In this document: in pieces, positions 9,881 to 19,374 of the stretch
Layout: the number at the start of each line of letters is the position of its first letter
Numbering within the stretch: the stretch's first letter is position 1
NCBI GenBank assembly: GCA_021822115.1
Contig: JAJZSA010000006.1
Span: 1-61,982, forward strand
From: Pseudomonadota bacterium
GTDB lineage: Bacteria; Pseudomonadota; Gammaproteobacteria; Burkholderiales; Gallionellaceae
Length of the DNA: 61,982 nucleotides
Direction: 5' to 3'
The notes under the pieces: generated by a model
The model's input: only the letters and a program-made list of their open reading frames with translations
Told to the model about the DNA's origin: nothing
Database searches by the model: none
Translations under genes and position numbers: made by a program

Positions 9881-10200
9881 TTCTTCAGGTACTGGAGTTT
9901 GTCTTTGACGTTCGACCAGTCGTCGGCATCGGGCGGCGCATCCTTCTTCACCGTGATGGACGGCCAGCGTTGTGCCAGTTCGGCATTCAAGGCGATGAAG
10001 GCCTGTTGATCCGCCGGCAGGTCATCCGCCGCATAGATCGCGCCGGCCGGACATTCCGGCACGCACAGCGAACAATCGATGCACTCTGCGGGATCGATGA
10101 CCAGGAAGTTCTCGCCTTCGCGGAAACAATCCACCGGACAGACTTCGACACAGTCGGTGTATTTGCAGCGGATACAGTTTTCAGCGACGACGTAGGCCAT
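9877..10200 (-). CDS. fdxA: FdxA-type seven-iron ferredoxin
   Basis: A 107-residue ferredoxin of the FdxA family, which binds a [3Fe-4S] and a [4Fe-4S] cluster. The cysteine pattern [16 protein letters not shown] followed by [12 protein letters not shown] is diagnostic, and the length matches the family. The start ATG at 10200 gives the usual [10 protein letters not shown]-terminus; a much longer in-frame ORF upstream overlaps the neighbouring GGDEF-EAL gene and is not credible. It heads the operon with the AddA/AddB-like genes. It could be an electron donor for several oxidoreductases, but its partner is not shown by the sequence. Confidence 0.95.
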   Translation of the reverse strand: MAYVVAENCIRCKYTDCVEVCPVDCFREGENFLVIDPAECIDCSLCVPECPAGAIYAADDLPADQQAFIALNAELAQRWPSITVKKDAPPDADDWSNVKDKLQYLKK

Positions 10201-10226
10201 GGCGTGCTCCCGATAAGGTTCGCAGG

Positions 10227-10232
10227 ATTCTA
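10227..10232 (-). promoter_or_regulatory. Candidate extended -10 element before fdxA
   Basis: On the minus strand TGGTAGAAT gives a TAGAAT -10 with a TG extension, 26 bases before the fdxA start. No convincing -35 box sits 16-18 bases upstream, so it is a candidate only. Confidence 0.4.
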
Positions 10233-10253
10233 CCAGTTCGTCCGTCGCCGGCT

Positions 10254-12617
10254 TCAGTCGGCCGGCTGGCGCAGCGATGCCAGGAATTGAGCTGCCGTAA
10301 CCGGCCGGCCGAAATGGTAGCCCTGGCATTCCTCGCAGCCGCTGGCGAGCAGGATGTCCGCCTGCGCCCGATTCTCCACGCCTTCCGCGATGACGCTCAT
10401 GCGCAGGTTGCGCGCCATGGTGATGATGGTCTCCACCATGGACACATCTTCGGGCTTGCTCTCCAGGTGCATGACGAAGGTGCGGTCGATCTTCAACGTG
10501 TCGATGGGCATGCGGCGCAGGTAAGCCAGGCTGGAATAGCCGGTACCGAAGTCGTCGATGGCGATGCGGAACCCCATGGCCTTGATCGCGGTGAGCGTGG
10601 CTTCGGCCTCGATGAAGTTCAGCAGCACTCCCTCGGTGAGTTCCAGTTCGAGCAGGCCGGCATCGGCCCCCGTCTCCTGCAGGAGACGGGTCAGCATGCC
10701 CGGCAGGTCGCCATGCAGGAACTGGCGGGCAGAGACGTTGAAGCTCAGCGGCAGCGCCACCCCCATCTCTTGCCAGATGCGGCTCTGCACACAGGCCGCG
10801 CGTGCCACCCACTCTCCGATCTCGCCGATGATGCTGCTCTGCTCGGCGATGGGGATGAACTTGCCGGGCGGCACCAGACCGAGCTCCGGATGGTTCCAGC
10901 GGATCAACGCCTCGGCGCCGATCACCTTGCCGTCGCGGATGCTCACCTTGGGCTGGTAATACAGTTCGAACTCGTTGCGCGCCAGCGCCTTGTGCAGGTT
11001 GCCTTCTATCGTCAGGCGCTCCAGCGTGCGCACGTTCATCTCTTCCATGAAGAAGTGATAACCCGCACGCCCGCGCTCCTTGGCGTGATACATGGCGGTA
11101 TCGGCATGCTTGAGCAGCGTCTCGAAATCGCGCCCATCCTCGGGATAGAGGCTGATGCCGATGCTGGGGGTGCTGTGCAGGTCGACTCCCTTGATCTGGT
11201 ATGAGGCGGACAGGGCATCCAGCACTTTCTGCGCCACGTTCGCAGCATCGTCGACCGATTTCACATCCATCAGTAACACGACGAACTCGTCGCCGCCGGT
11301 GCGGGCCACGGTATCCTGCTGACGCACGCAGGACACCAGGCGCTGTGCTGCCGCTTCCAGCAACAGGTCGCCGTAGTCATGCCCCAGCGTATCGTTGATG
11401 ACCTTGAAATGGTCCAGGTCGATGAACAACAGCGCGAGCTTGCTGCTGTGCCGCTGTGCATTCTCCAGAGCGACCCGTACCCGGTCCTGCAACAAGCGGC
11501 GATTGGGCAAGCCGGTCAAATGGTCGTGATAGGCCAGATGGCGGATCTCGCGTTGCGCACGCATCTGCTCGGTCGCATCGTGGAATACCAGTACCGCCCC
11601 GGTGATCGCGCCGGATTCATTGCGCACGGGTGCGGCGGAATCGCCGATGGGATATTCGCCGCCATCGCGCGCGATGAGCAGCGTGTGCGCGGCCAGGCCG
11701 CTCATCTGCCCCAGGCGCAGCACTTCGTCGACCGGACTGTCCACCGGCTGCCGGGTCATCTCATGCACGATGATGAACACCTCCTGCAGCGGACGGCCCA
11801 TCGCTTCACCCAACGACCAGCCGGTCATCTGTTCGGCCACCGGATTCATGTATTCGACACGCCCCAGCACATCGCTGACGATGACCGCATCGCCGATGGA
11901 AGAGAGCGTGACCAGCGCCTGCTCACGCTCTTCCGATAATTGGCGCGCCAGCCGGGTGAGCTGATAGAAGCTGAACATGCTGATGCCGGGCAGCACGAAC
12001 AGCAATACCGACAGCAGATAGTATTGCTGCCATTCATAGCGCGTCTGGATCGCCCCGCTCACCGTCGCCACACGCTCGACGGCCGCCTGCGCGATCGCGT
12101 GTCCCAAGGCATCGAGTTCGCCCGACAGTTCGCGGTCGATGCCGCGCACCATGGCATCCGCTCGGAACAGGTTCGCCGCACGGCGATCGGGCGGAAAACG
12201 CCGCAACGTATCCAGATACCTTGCGCGCATGTCGGCATGCTTGGCGAGCAGGTCTTCCACGGGCGCGGTGTCCAGTTGCTGGTACCGCATCAACGCTTCC
12301 AGTTGCCGCAGTTCGCGCTGCACGGATTCGTATTGCTGATCGAAAGCTGCACGGTGATGCACCAGCAATTCGCGGTCATATCCGCGCAGCAGGATGTCCT
12401 TCCATTCCTGCACCTGACGCTGGAAGGCCACTTGCGCGCGCCGCGCCGTATCGGTCATCTCGGCGACCGCCTGCACGCCACCAGCGGTCTCATTGGCGAC
12501 ATCGCCCAGTAGGCTGTACAACAGGAAACCGCCGTAACCGACGGTGAACAACAGGGCGAATGCCGCCACCCGCAATTGGAAATGGAGTTGTTTCTTGAGT
12601 TTGCTGCGAGCACTCAT
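10254..12617 (-). CDS. Membrane GGDEF-EAL protein with PAS domain
   Basis: A 787-residue cyclic-di-GMP enzyme. A transmembrane helix at about 14-36, a periplasmic helical segment and a second helix at about 199-221 are followed by a PAS domain (about 235-350). A GGDEF domain follows, with an intact GGDEF at 441-445 and an inhibitory-site RxxD (432-435). The C-terminal EAL domain has EALIRWNHP and DDFGTGYSS. Both catalytic centres look intact, so it could make or break c-di-GMP. The ATG at 12617 gives the short basic N-terminus before the first helix; the longer frame upstream is unlikely. The ligand of the periplasmic region is unknown. Confidence 0.92.
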   Translation of the reverse strand: MSARSKLKKQLHFQLRVAAFALLFTVGYGGFLLYSLLGDVANETAGGVQAVAEMTDTARRAQVAFQRQVQEWKDILLRGYDRELLVHHRAAFDQQYESVQRELRQLEALMRYQQLDTAPVEDLLAKHADMRARYLDTLRRFPPDRRAANLFRADAMVRGIDRELSGELDALGHAIAQAAVERVATVSGAIQTRYEWQQYYLLSVLLFVLPGISMFSFYQLTRLARQLSEEREQALVTLSSIGDAVIVSDVLGRVEYMNPVAEQMTGWSLGEAMGRPLQEVFIIVHEMTRQPVDSPVDEVLRLGQMSGLAAHTLLIARDGGEYPIGDSAAPVRNESGAITGAVLVFHDATEQMRAQREIRHLAYHDHLTGLPNRRLLQDRVRVALENAQRHSSKLALLFIDLDHFKVINDTLGHDYGDLLLEAAAQRLVSCVRQQDTVARTGGDEFVVLLMDVKSVDDAANVAQKVLDALSASYQIKGVDLHSTPSIGISLYPEDGRDFETLLKHADTAMYHAKERGRAGYHFFMEEMNVRTLERLTIEGNLHKALARNEFELYYQPKVSIRDGKVIGAEALIRWNHPELGLVPPGKFIPIAEQSSIIGEIGEWVARAACVQSRIWQEMGVALPLSFNVSARQFLHGDLPGMLTRLLQETGADAGLLELELTEGVLLNFIEAEATLTAIKAMGFRIAIDDFGTGYSSLAYLRRMPIDTLKIDRTFVMHLESKPEDVSMVETIITMARNLRMSVIAEGVENRAQADILLASGCEECQGYHFGRPVTAAQFLASLRQPAD

Positions 12618-12657
12618 TTGGACTACGTTGAAATGGTGATATGAATCGCGGCAGCGT

Positions 12658-13365
12658 CTATGCGGCGATGCCGCATAGCCACTGCCGATAAAGCCGCTCA
12701 GCCACCGCACTCAGCTGCGGCAACTTGTCGTGCATCTGCGCCTGCATGGTGGCGGCATCCTGCACCGCCGGACTGTGCCGGTTGTCCGCGAGCTCCTGCG
12801 CGCCGACGTGGCACCAGTCCTCGATCATGTGCGCCGTCATCTCGACATGGCATTGCATGCCCAGATGCTTGCCGATGGCGAAGGCCTGATTGGCACAGTG
12901 CGCACTGGACAGCAGATGGACCGCACCGGGGGGCAGCGAGAAGGTCTCGCCATGCCAGTGGAAGGAATCGAACTGCGTGATGTCGCCGAACCAGTGACGC
13001 GCCGTATCGTTGTCGGCAACCGTGACTGTCCCCCAACCCAGCTCCTTCACCGGATTCTTGGTGACCACGCCCCCCAGTGCCTTGGACATGAGCTGGCCAC
13101 CCAGACAGTGGCCGAGTACCGGGATATCGCGCGCCACGGCATCCCGTATCAGATCCAGTGAACGCGGGATCCACGGCAGGTCGTCGTTCACGCTCATCAC
13201 GCCGCCCATGAATATCAGCGCGCTGAAATCCTCGGCACGGGGCGGTACCGCTTCGCCCAGATCGATGTGGAACATCCGCCAGGGGATGGCATGCTCGGTC
13301 AGGAACAGCGCGATGTGCCCCGGCCCTTCATTGGTGGAGTGTCGGAAGACGGCAACCGGCTTCAA
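12658..13365 (-). CDS. Class I glutamine amidotransferase-like protein (GuaA-type domain)
   Basis: A 235-residue stand-alone class I glutamine amidotransferase domain. The nucleophile is in GHCLGGQ (Cys87) and the His-x-Glu pair in CHVEMT (His173, Glu175), so the triad appears intact. Such single-domain proteins are often labelled GMP-synthase-like, but no synthetase domain is present and the true acceptor is unknown. It starts with TTG at 13365, two bases after the folE2 stop, and no ATG is available nearby. It is probably co-transcribed with folE2. Confidence 0.85.
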   Translation of the reverse strand: MKPVAVFRHSTNEGPGHIALFLTEHAIPWRMFHIDLGEAVPPRAEDFSALIFMGGVMSVNDDLPWIPRSLDLIRDAVARDIPVLGHCLGGQLMSKALGGVVTKNPVKELGWGTVTVADNDTARHWFGDITQFDSFHWHGETFSLPPGAVHLLSSAHCANQAFAIGKHLGMQCHVEMTAHMIEDWCHVGAQELADNRHSPAVQDAATMQAQMHDKLPQLSAVAERLYRQWLCGIAA

Positions 13366-13367
13366 GA

Positions 13368-14159
13368 TCAGTCCAGCGTCTTGTCGCGCTCGATCAGCGC
13401 GTACGCGGAATGGTTGTGTATCGACTCGAAGTTCTCCGACTCCACCACATAGGCTTCGATACGCTCGTCGGCGTTCAATGCCGCCGCCACGTCGCGCACC
13501 ATGTCTTCGACGAACTTGGGATTGTCATAGGCACGCTCGGTGACGAACTTCTCGTCGGGACGCTTGAGCAGACCATACAGCTCGCTCGATGCCTGCTCTT
13601 CGGCGATGCGCACCACATCCTCGATCCATACCGCGCCCTTGGTGCGCACGGTGAGGGTGACGTGCGAACGCTGGTTGTGCGCGCCGCGCTCGGAGATCTC
13701 CTTGGAGCACGGGCACAGGCTGGTCACCGGCACCTGCACGCGCATGGTGAACCGGTAAGCGCCGTCGACGATCTCGCCGATGAAGGTCACGTCGTAATCG
13801 AGCAGGCTCTGCACGCCGGAGACCGGCGCGGTCTTGTTGACGAAATACGGGAAGTTCATCTCGATGTAGCCGGATTTCGCTTCCAGCTTGTCCACCATCT
13901 CGCGCAGGATGCCCTCGAACGACTCCACCGAGATCTCGCGTCCGTGCTGGTTGAGTATCTGCACGAAGCGCGACATGTGCGTGCCCTTGAAGTTGTGCGG
14001 CAAGCGCACATACATGTTGAAGGTGGCGATGGTGTGCTGTACGCCTTCGCTCTTGTCGCTGACGACGATGGGATGGCGGATGCTCTTGATGCCGACCTTG
14101 TTGATGGCGATGCGGCGCGTGTCCGCGCTGCTCTGTACGTCGGGGATGGCTTGGTTCAT
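13368..14159 (-). CDS. folE2: GTP cyclohydrolase FolE2 (GCYH-IB)
   Basis: A 263-residue FolE2-type GTP cyclohydrolase, which converts GTP to dihydroneopterin triphosphate for folate, queuosine or pterin synthesis. The family's conserved stretch [11 protein letters not shown] (Cys149, Cys151) and the GAHNQRSH segment are present, and the length is typical. FolE2 is the less zinc-dependent alternative to FolE and is often zinc-regulated; no Zur box was identified here. The 66-base gap upstream separates it from the diguanylate cyclase gene. Confidence 0.95.
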   Translation of the reverse strand: MNQAIPDVQSSADTRRIAINKVGIKSIRHPIVVSDKSEGVQHTIATFNMYVRLPHNFKGTHMSRFVQILNQHGREISVESFEGILREMVDKLEAKSGYIEMNFPYFVNKTAPVSGVQSLLDYDVTFIGEIVDGAYRFTMRVQVPVTSLCPCSKEISERGAHNQRSHVTLTVRTKGAVWIEDVVRIAEEQASSELYGLLKRPDEKFVTERAYDNPKFVEDMVRDVAAALNADERIEAYVVESENFESIHNHSAYALIERDKTLD

Positions 14160-14225
14160 TGCGGTCTTTCTTAGATGCTCGGACGCGGCCGATTATAGCG
14201 CTTATCCGACAAAATCAATCAAACA

Positions 14226-16196
14226 TTAGCCCTTGTCATCGGCGCGGTCTTGATACAGGCAGACGCTGTCGCGCCCACTCTCCTTGGCGCGATACATGGC
14301 GATATCGGCCTTCTTGGACAGCTCGACGGCATCATCGCCGTGCATGGGGTACAGCGCGACGCCGATGCTGCACGAGATCGCCAGCTCGCGCCCGGCGACA
14401 TGGAACGGCGCATGCAGCGACTCGCGCAACTTCTCGGCCACCCTGAGTGCATCCGCCTCGTCCAGCATGGGACGCAGCAGCACGATGAATTCGTCGCCGC
14501 CGATGCGCGCCACCGTATCCGAGGCACGCACACACTCCTCCATGCGCGTGGCCACTTGCAGCAGCAACTGGTCACCGATGTCGTGCCCCAGCTCGTCGTT
14601 CACCTGCTTGAAGCGGTCGAGGTCGATGAACATCAATGCGCCACGGCTCTGGTCGCGCTGCGAAGCGATCAGCGCCTGATGCAGCCGGTCGTTGAGCAAG
14701 GCGCGATTGGGCAGGCCGGTGAGCAGGTCGTGCATCGCCATGTGCTCGATCCTGGCCTGCGCCGCCTTGCGTTCGGTGATGTCGCGCGTGACGCCATGCA
14801 ACTCCACCTGTCCGCTGTGCTCGTTGCGCACGAAGCGCGCGATCACCTCGCCCCACACAAGACGGCCATCCTTGCACAGCATGGGCAGTTCTTCGGTATA
14901 CACCTTGTTCGGATGCTCGCCGGACAGGAATTCCTGCAAGTAGGCGGTGATCTTCTGTTTCAGCGGTTCGATGGCGGCGGTGGCCACGGTCTGGTCCAGC
15001 GACATATCCAGCATCTCGGCCACGGTGAACCCGCGGAATCGTTCGACCGACGGACTGCTGTAGCGGAAGCGCAGCGTATACGGATCGAGGATCCACACCA
15101 CGTCGCGCATGTTCTCCACCAGTAGCCGGTAATGGTTCTCGCTCTCCAGCAATTCCTGCTGGCTGATGCGCAGACGACGGTTGATGCGCAGGATGTACAG
15201 CACCACCGCCGAAACGACGGCCAAGGTCAGCAGACTCAGCATGAGGATGCGATAGAGCCAGGCCATGTCCGGCTCGCTCGCGTCATACAGGAAACCCTCC
15301 AGCGGATAATCGGGCGGCATCAGGCCAAGGTCGGCATAGGTATCGGCGATGAAGCGCCAGCGATCCGGGTTCATGTAGCCGATGGCGATCAGGTTCGGTT
15401 GCAGCAAGGGCACCATACGTTGCGACTCGAACTCCAGATAGTCACGGCCATGCTTGGTCGAGTATTGCGCCAGGATCAGATCGATGACCTCCTGCGGGTG
15501 CGCCTTGGCATATTGCCAGCCGCGCAAACTGGCCTCGCGGAAGGCGCGCACGCGTGCTGGGTGGCGCTGCAACTCGCGCTTTGAAGTGAACAGGTTGTCG
15601 CCGTAGAAATCGATGCCCGCCGAGCGCGGGCTGAAGGTGCGATACGGGAACTTGGCGCGGGCGAAATAATAGGGTTCGTTCGACACATAACCGGAGATGG
15701 CTTCCGCTGCACCATGCATCAAGCCCTCGGCATCGAAACTGTGCGGCACGCGCTGGACGCGGGAGAGATCGACGCCCTCCTTCTTCAGATAAGCGTACAG
15801 CTCATCGGCTTGCGGTTCGATCATCAGGCGCTTGCCTTCCAGATCGCGCAAGGTATGGATGCCGGGCAGCGCATAGATCTCATACGGCGACTGCTGGAAC
15901 ACCACCGCCAGCACCACCACCGGCTTGCCGGCAGCGCGTTCGCGCAGCAGGTTGCTGGTGCCGACGGCATACTGGGCATGCCCGGTCAGCACCTCACGCA
16001 CGGGATCGATGGTCGGCCCCGCCTCGCGGATCTCCACCTCCAGCCCGGCCTCGCGGTAATAGCCTTGCGCCTGCGCCGCGTAATAGCCGGCGAACTGGAA
16101 GGCGTGCGTCCACTTCAGTTGCAGCACCACATGGTCGAGCGCAGCCGCCGGCAAAGACCACGACAGGAACAGGCCGAGCAGGATGCGCGTTCCCAT
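14226..16196 (-). CDS. Diguanylate cyclase with NMT1/THI5-like periplasmic sensor and PAS domain
   Basis: A 656-residue membrane sensor. A signal sequence (1-20) is followed by an NMT1/THI5-like substrate-binding domain (about 21-300: VVLQLKWTHAFQFAGYY, then AQYAVGTSNLL). A transmembrane helix (about 316-336), a PAS domain (350-475) and a GGDEF domain complete it, with GGDEF at 566-570 and an inhibitory-site RASD at 557-560. THI5-like domains bind thiamine-pyrimidine precursors or aromatic and sulfonate ligands. The ATG at 16196 gives a clean signal peptide; the longer upstream frame overlaps dxs. It lies 11 bases after dxs, whose product needs thiamine diphosphate. A thiamine-precursor signal is plausible but unproven. 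Confidence 0.9.
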   Translation of the reverse strand: MGTRILLGLFLSWSLPAAALDHVVLQLKWTHAFQFAGYYAAQAQGYYREAGLEVEIREAGPTIDPVREVLTGHAQYAVGTSNLLRERAAGKPVVVLAVVFQQSPYEIYALPGIHTLRDLEGKRLMIEPQADELYAYLKKEGVDLSRVQRVPHSFDAEGLMHGAAEAISGYVSNEPYYFARAKFPYRTFSPRSAGIDFYGDNLFTSKRELQRHPARVRAFREASLRGWQYAKAHPQEVIDLILAQYSTKHGRDYLEFESQRMVPLLQPNLIAIGYMNPDRWRFIADTYADLGLMPPDYPLEGFLYDASEPDMAWLYRILMLSLLTLAVVSAVVLYILRINRRLRISQQELLESENHYRLLVENMRDVVWILDPYTLRFRYSSPSVERFRGFTVAEMLDMSLDQTVATAAIEPLKQKITAYLQEFLSGEHPNKVYTEELPMLCKDGRLVWGEVIARFVRNEHSGQVELHGVTRDITERKAAQARIEHMAMHDLLTGLPNRALLNDRLHQALIASQRDQSRGALMFIDLDRFKQVNDELGHDIGDQLLLQVATRMEECVRASDTVARIGGDEFIVLLRPMLDEADALRVAEKLRESLHAPFHVAGRELAISCSIGVALYPMHGDDAVELSKKADIAMYRAKESGRDSVCLYQDRADDKG

Positions 16197-16207
16197 GGCC
16201 GTTCGCC

Positions 16208-18061
16208 TCAGCTTCCCTGTCGCGCCAGGGCCTGGCGGATGGCCTGCATCATGCCGGCGGCGTCCAGACCGCATTCCGCCAACAGTTGTGCGTGCTCGCC
16301 CTGCTCGATGAAGCGGTCGGGCAACCCGAGATGCAGCATGCGCACCGCGACGCCGTGCTGCGCCAGACATTCCGCCACGGCGGAACCCGCGCCGCCCTGC
16401 ACCGTGTTCTCTTCCACGGTGACCAGCAGTTCGTGGCTGTGCGCCAGTTGCAGCACCAGCGCCTCATCCAGCGGTTTCACGAAGCGCATGTTGGCGACGG
16501 TGCAATTCAGCGTTTCCGCCGCTTGCATGGCCGGCCCCAGCAGGGAGCCGAAGGACAGGATGGCGACCCCGATGCCGTTGCGGCGCACTTCGCCCTTGCC
16601 GATCTCCAGCGTGGCAAGGGCACTCGACACCGCCACACCGGGGCCGACGCCGCGCGGATAGCGCACCGCGCTCGGCGACTGCATGCGATAGGCGGTGCTC
16701 AGCATCTTGCGGCACTCGTCCTCGTCCGCCGGCGCCATCACTGTCATATTGGGGATGCTGCGCAGGTAAGACAGGTCGAAGCTGCCCGCATGCGTGGCGC
16801 CGTCCGCACCGACCAGACCGCCTCGATCGATGGCCAGCATCACCGGCAGATTCTGGATGGCGATATCGTGGATGAGTTGGTCGTAGGCGCGTTGCAGGAA
16901 GGTGGAATAGATCGCCACCACCGGCTTGTAACCCTCGCAGGCAAGACCGGCAGCGAAGGTGAGTGCATGCTGCTCGGCGATGCCGACATCGAAATAGCGC
17001 TCCGTATAACGCTCGGAGAAAGCGACCATGCCGGAGCCTTCGCACATCGCGGGCGTGATGCCGACCAGTTTGTCGTCCACAGCTGCCATGTCGCACAACC
17101 AGTCGCCGAAGATCTGCGTATAGCTGGGCTTGGCAATGGGCTTGGCGGTGATACCGTGATCGGGATCGAACTTGCCCACGCCGTGATACAGCACGCAATC
17201 CTCTTCGGCATGGGCATAGCCCTTGCCCTTCTGCGTGACGATGTGCAGGAACTGCGGCCCCTGCAACTTGCGGATGTTGCCCAGCGTATCCAGCAACACG
17301 TTGATGTCGTGGCCATCGATGGGACCGATGTAGTTGAAGCCGAATTCTTCGAACAGCGTACCCGGCGTGACCATGCCCTTCACATGCTCTTCGGCACGCT
17401 TGGCGAACTCCAGCACCGGCGGCATACCCTTCAACACCTTCTCGCTGCCGCGACGCATCGCCGCGTAGAAGCGGCCGGACATCAGCCTGGCCAAGTAGTT
17501 GTTCAGCGCGCCGACCGGACGCGAGATGGACATGTCGTTGTCGTTGAGGATGACCAGCAGATTGGCATCCATCGCACCGGCGTTGTTCAACGCCTCGAAC
17601 GCCATGCCGCCGGTCATCGCGCCATCGCCGATGATGGCGACCGCGCGCTCGTCCGAACCGCGCAACTTGGCGGCCACCGCCATGCCCAGCGCCGCCGAGA
17701 TGGAGGTGCTGGAATGGCCGGTGCCGAAAGTGTCGTAGGGGCTCTCTTCGCGCTTGGGGAAACCGGCCAGACCGTCCTTCATGCGCAGGCCGCTCATGCC
17801 GGCGCGACGGCCGGTGAGGATCTTGTGCACATAGGTCTGGTGGCCGACGTCCCACACCAGCTTGTCGTGCGGTGTATCGAACACGGTATGCAGCGCGATG
17901 GTGAGTTCGACGGTCCCCAGATTGGAAGACAGGTGGCCGCCGGTCTTGCTCACCGATTCGATCAGGAAGGCGCGCAATTCCTCGGCCAGTTGCGGCAGTT
18001 GCTCGCGCGGCAGTTGGCGCAGGTCTTGCGGCGAGGCGATGGTATCCAGCAACGAAGTCAT
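16208..18061 (-). CDS. dxs: 1-deoxy-D-xylulose-5-phosphate synthase
   Basis: A 617-residue thiamine-diphosphate enzyme that condenses pyruvate and glyceraldehyde 3-phosphate, the first step of the MEP isoprenoid pathway. Visible marks are [13 protein letters not shown] near the N-terminus, the cofactor motif [15 protein letters not shown] and the transketolase segment [15 protein letters not shown]. The ATG at 18061 overlaps the ispA stop by one base (TGATG); a TTG codon directly before it is less likely. The operon order xseB-ispA-dxs is the common proteobacterial one. Confidence 0.98.
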   Translation of the reverse strand: MTSLLDTIASPQDLRQLPREQLPQLAEELRAFLIESVSKTGGHLSSNLGTVELTIALHTVFDTPHDKLVWDVGHQTYVHKILTGRRAGMSGLRMKDGLAGFPKREESPYDTFGTGHSSTSISAALGMAVAAKLRGSDERAVAIIGDGAMTGGMAFEALNNAGAMDANLLVILNDNDMSISRPVGALNNYLARLMSGRFYAAMRRGSEKVLKGMPPVLEFAKRAEEHVKGMVTPGTLFEEFGFNYIGPIDGHDINVLLDTLGNIRKLQGPQFLHIVTQKGKGYAHAEEDCVLYHGVGKFDPDHGITAKPIAKPSYTQIFGDWLCDMAAVDDKLVGITPAMCEGSGMVAFSERYTERYFDVGIAEQHALTFAAGLACEGYKPVVAIYSTFLQRAYDQLIHDIAIQNLPVMLAIDRGGLVGADGATHAGSFDLSYLRSIPNMTVMAPADEDECRKMLSTAYRMQSPSAVRYPRGVGPGVAVSSALATLEIGKGEVRRNGIGVAILSFGSLLGPAMQAAETLNCTVANMRFVKPLDEALVLQLAHSHELLVTVEENTVQGGAGSAVAECLAQHGVAVRMLHLGLPDRFIEQGEHAQLLAECGLDAAGMMQAIRQALARQGS

Positions 18062-18948
18062 CAATACTTTCTCAACACGATGAAGTCGGCGAGTTCGCGC
18101 AGACGGCGTGCAGCCTCGCCATGTTCCGCCAGCGTCGCCAGCGCTTCGCTGTGCAGGCGCTGCGCCATCTCGCGCGCACCTTGCAAGCCGAGCAGGCTGA
18201 CGTAGGTGGGTTTGTCATTATCGGCATCCTTGCCCGCCGTCTTGCCCAGCGTGGCGGTATCCGCCTCGCAATCCAGCACGTCGTCCACCACCTGGAAGGC
18301 GAGGCCGATCAGTTTGCCGAAATGGTCGAGGCGCTCCAGTTGTGCCGGCGCCATCTGGCCGCAATAAGCGCCGAGCAGGATGGCGGCGCGGATCAGCGCG
18401 CCGGTCTTGTGGATATGCATCTGCTCCAGTTCCGGCAGCGACAGTTGCTTGCCCACACTGGCCAGATCAATGGCCTGACCGCCGGCCATGCCGCGCGAAC
18501 CGCTGGCTACGGCGAGCAGTTTCACCATCTGCAATTGCAGCGCTGCATCGTCGCTCAAACGATGTTCGGACAACAACTGGAAAGCCAGGCTCTGCAACGC
18601 ATCGCCGACCAGCAAAGCGGTCGCCTCATCATATTCGACATGACAGGTAGGCTTGCCGCGACGCAGCACATCATCATCCATGCACGGCATGTCGTCATGC
18701 ACCAGCGAATAGGCATGGATCATTTCCACCGCCGCGCCGACCACTTCGACGCGCTCGATCGCGGCACCAGCCAGTTCACCGGCGGCATAGGCCAGCAAGG
18801 GACGCACGCGCTTGCCGCCATCGAGCGTGCTGTAGCGCATCGCCTCATGCAGACGCTGCGGCAACACTCCGGCCGCGGGCAGCAAGCGCTTGAGTACTTC
18901 TTCGAAACGGGATTGATGGGTGGAGACCCAGACAGAGAAATCGGACAT
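18061..18948 (-). CDS. ispA: Farnesyl diphosphate synthase
   Basis: A 295-residue short-chain polyprenyl synthase. The first aspartate-rich motif, DDMPCMDDD (85-93), is followed by RRGKPT, and the second is VVDDVLD near residue 225; both bind the magnesium-diphosphate substrate. It extends dimethylallyl diphosphate with isopentenyl diphosphate to farnesyl diphosphate. It lies between xseB (three-base gap) and dxs (one-base overlap), so its supply step and its own reaction are co-expressed. Confidence 0.96.
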   Translation of the reverse strand: MSDFSVWVSTHQSRFEEVLKRLLPAAGVLPQRLHEAMRYSTLDGGKRVRPLLAYAAGELAGAAIERVEVVGAAVEMIHAYSLVHDDMPCMDDDVLRRGKPTCHVEYDEATALLVGDALQSLAFQLLSEHRLSDDAALQLQMVKLLAVASGSRGMAGGQAIDLASVGKQLSLPELEQMHIHKTGALIRAAILLGAYCGQMAPAQLERLDHFGKLIGLAFQVVDDVLDCEADTATLGKTAGKDADNDKPTYVSLLGLQGAREMAQRLHSEALATLAEHGEAARRLRELADFIVLRKY

Positions 18949-18951
18949 CGT

Positions 18952-19188
18952 TCAGTTCGCGTCGCCGGCTGCGTTGAAATCCTTGAGTACACCTTCTTCG
19001 AGTACGCGCACCTGCTGCTGCGCATCGTCGAGCCGCTCGCGACAGAATGCCAGCAGCTCCGCACCACGCTTGTATGCGCCCAACGAATCCTCCAATGTCA
19101 GCCGGCCCGACTCCATGTCGGCCACGAGTCGCTCCAGATCCGCCATCGCGGATTCGAAGCTGGGTTTCTTGTCGGTTTTGGTCGCCAT
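18952..19188 (-). CDS. xseB: Exodeoxyribonuclease VII small subunit
   Basis: A 78-residue helical protein with the XseB signature SFESAMADLERLVADMESG and LTLEDSLGAYKRG. It partners the XseA subunit, which is not in this window, in the nuclease that degrades single-stranded DNA. The ATG at 19188 gives the usual MATK start; a TTG nine bases upstream is in frame but unlikely. It is the first gene of the xseB-ispA-dxs operon. Confidence 0.95.
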   Translation of the reverse strand: MATKTDKKPSFESAMADLERLVADMESGRLTLEDSLGAYKRGAELLAFCRERLDDAQQQVRVLEEGVLKDFNAAGDAN

Positions 19189-19246
19189 CTCGCGCAACTC
19201 TGGTTTTCGATGAACAAGGGCGGCATTTTACCCAAGCGCAAACTGC

Positions 19247-19275
19247 GGGGGGGATTTTTGTTGCCCCATCCCCCC
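19247..19275. repeat. Poly-G/poly-C hairpin in the divergent xseB/oxygenase gap
   Basis: GGGGGGAT (19247-19254) and ATCCCCCC (19268-19275) are perfect inverted copies around a 13-base loop. The position between divergent genes argues against a simple terminator. Its role is unknown. Confidence 0.5.
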
Positions 19276-19309
19276 TTTTCTAGGACAATCCCAAGCCCCG
19301 TAAACATCA

Positions 19310-19349
19310 GGGAATCATCAGGGCGACGCATGCAGCTTCGTCGATTCCC
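19310..19349 (+). other. Possible 5' leader hairpin before the Rieske oxygenase gene
   Basis: GGGAAT (19310-19315) can pair with ATTCCC (19344-19349), enclosing a second stem CGACG/CGTCG (19324-19328 with 19339-19343). It ends 25 bases before the start codon. No riboswitch class is recognised. Confidence 0.3.
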
Positions 19350-19374
19350 CGTATTCACATAGGAAATTGTGGGT

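Noticed and set aside
8237..10009. 590-codon plus-strand frame opposite the AddB-like gene
   Set aside because: Shadow frame with low-complexity His/Gln/Arg composition; the minus strand holds a complete nuclease with catalytic motifs.
16286..18205. 639-codon plus-strand open frame opposite dxs and ispA
   Set aside because: It is the antisense shadow of GC-rich genes; it is His/Arg/Gln-rich, has no family pattern, and dxs and ispA on the other strand are certain.
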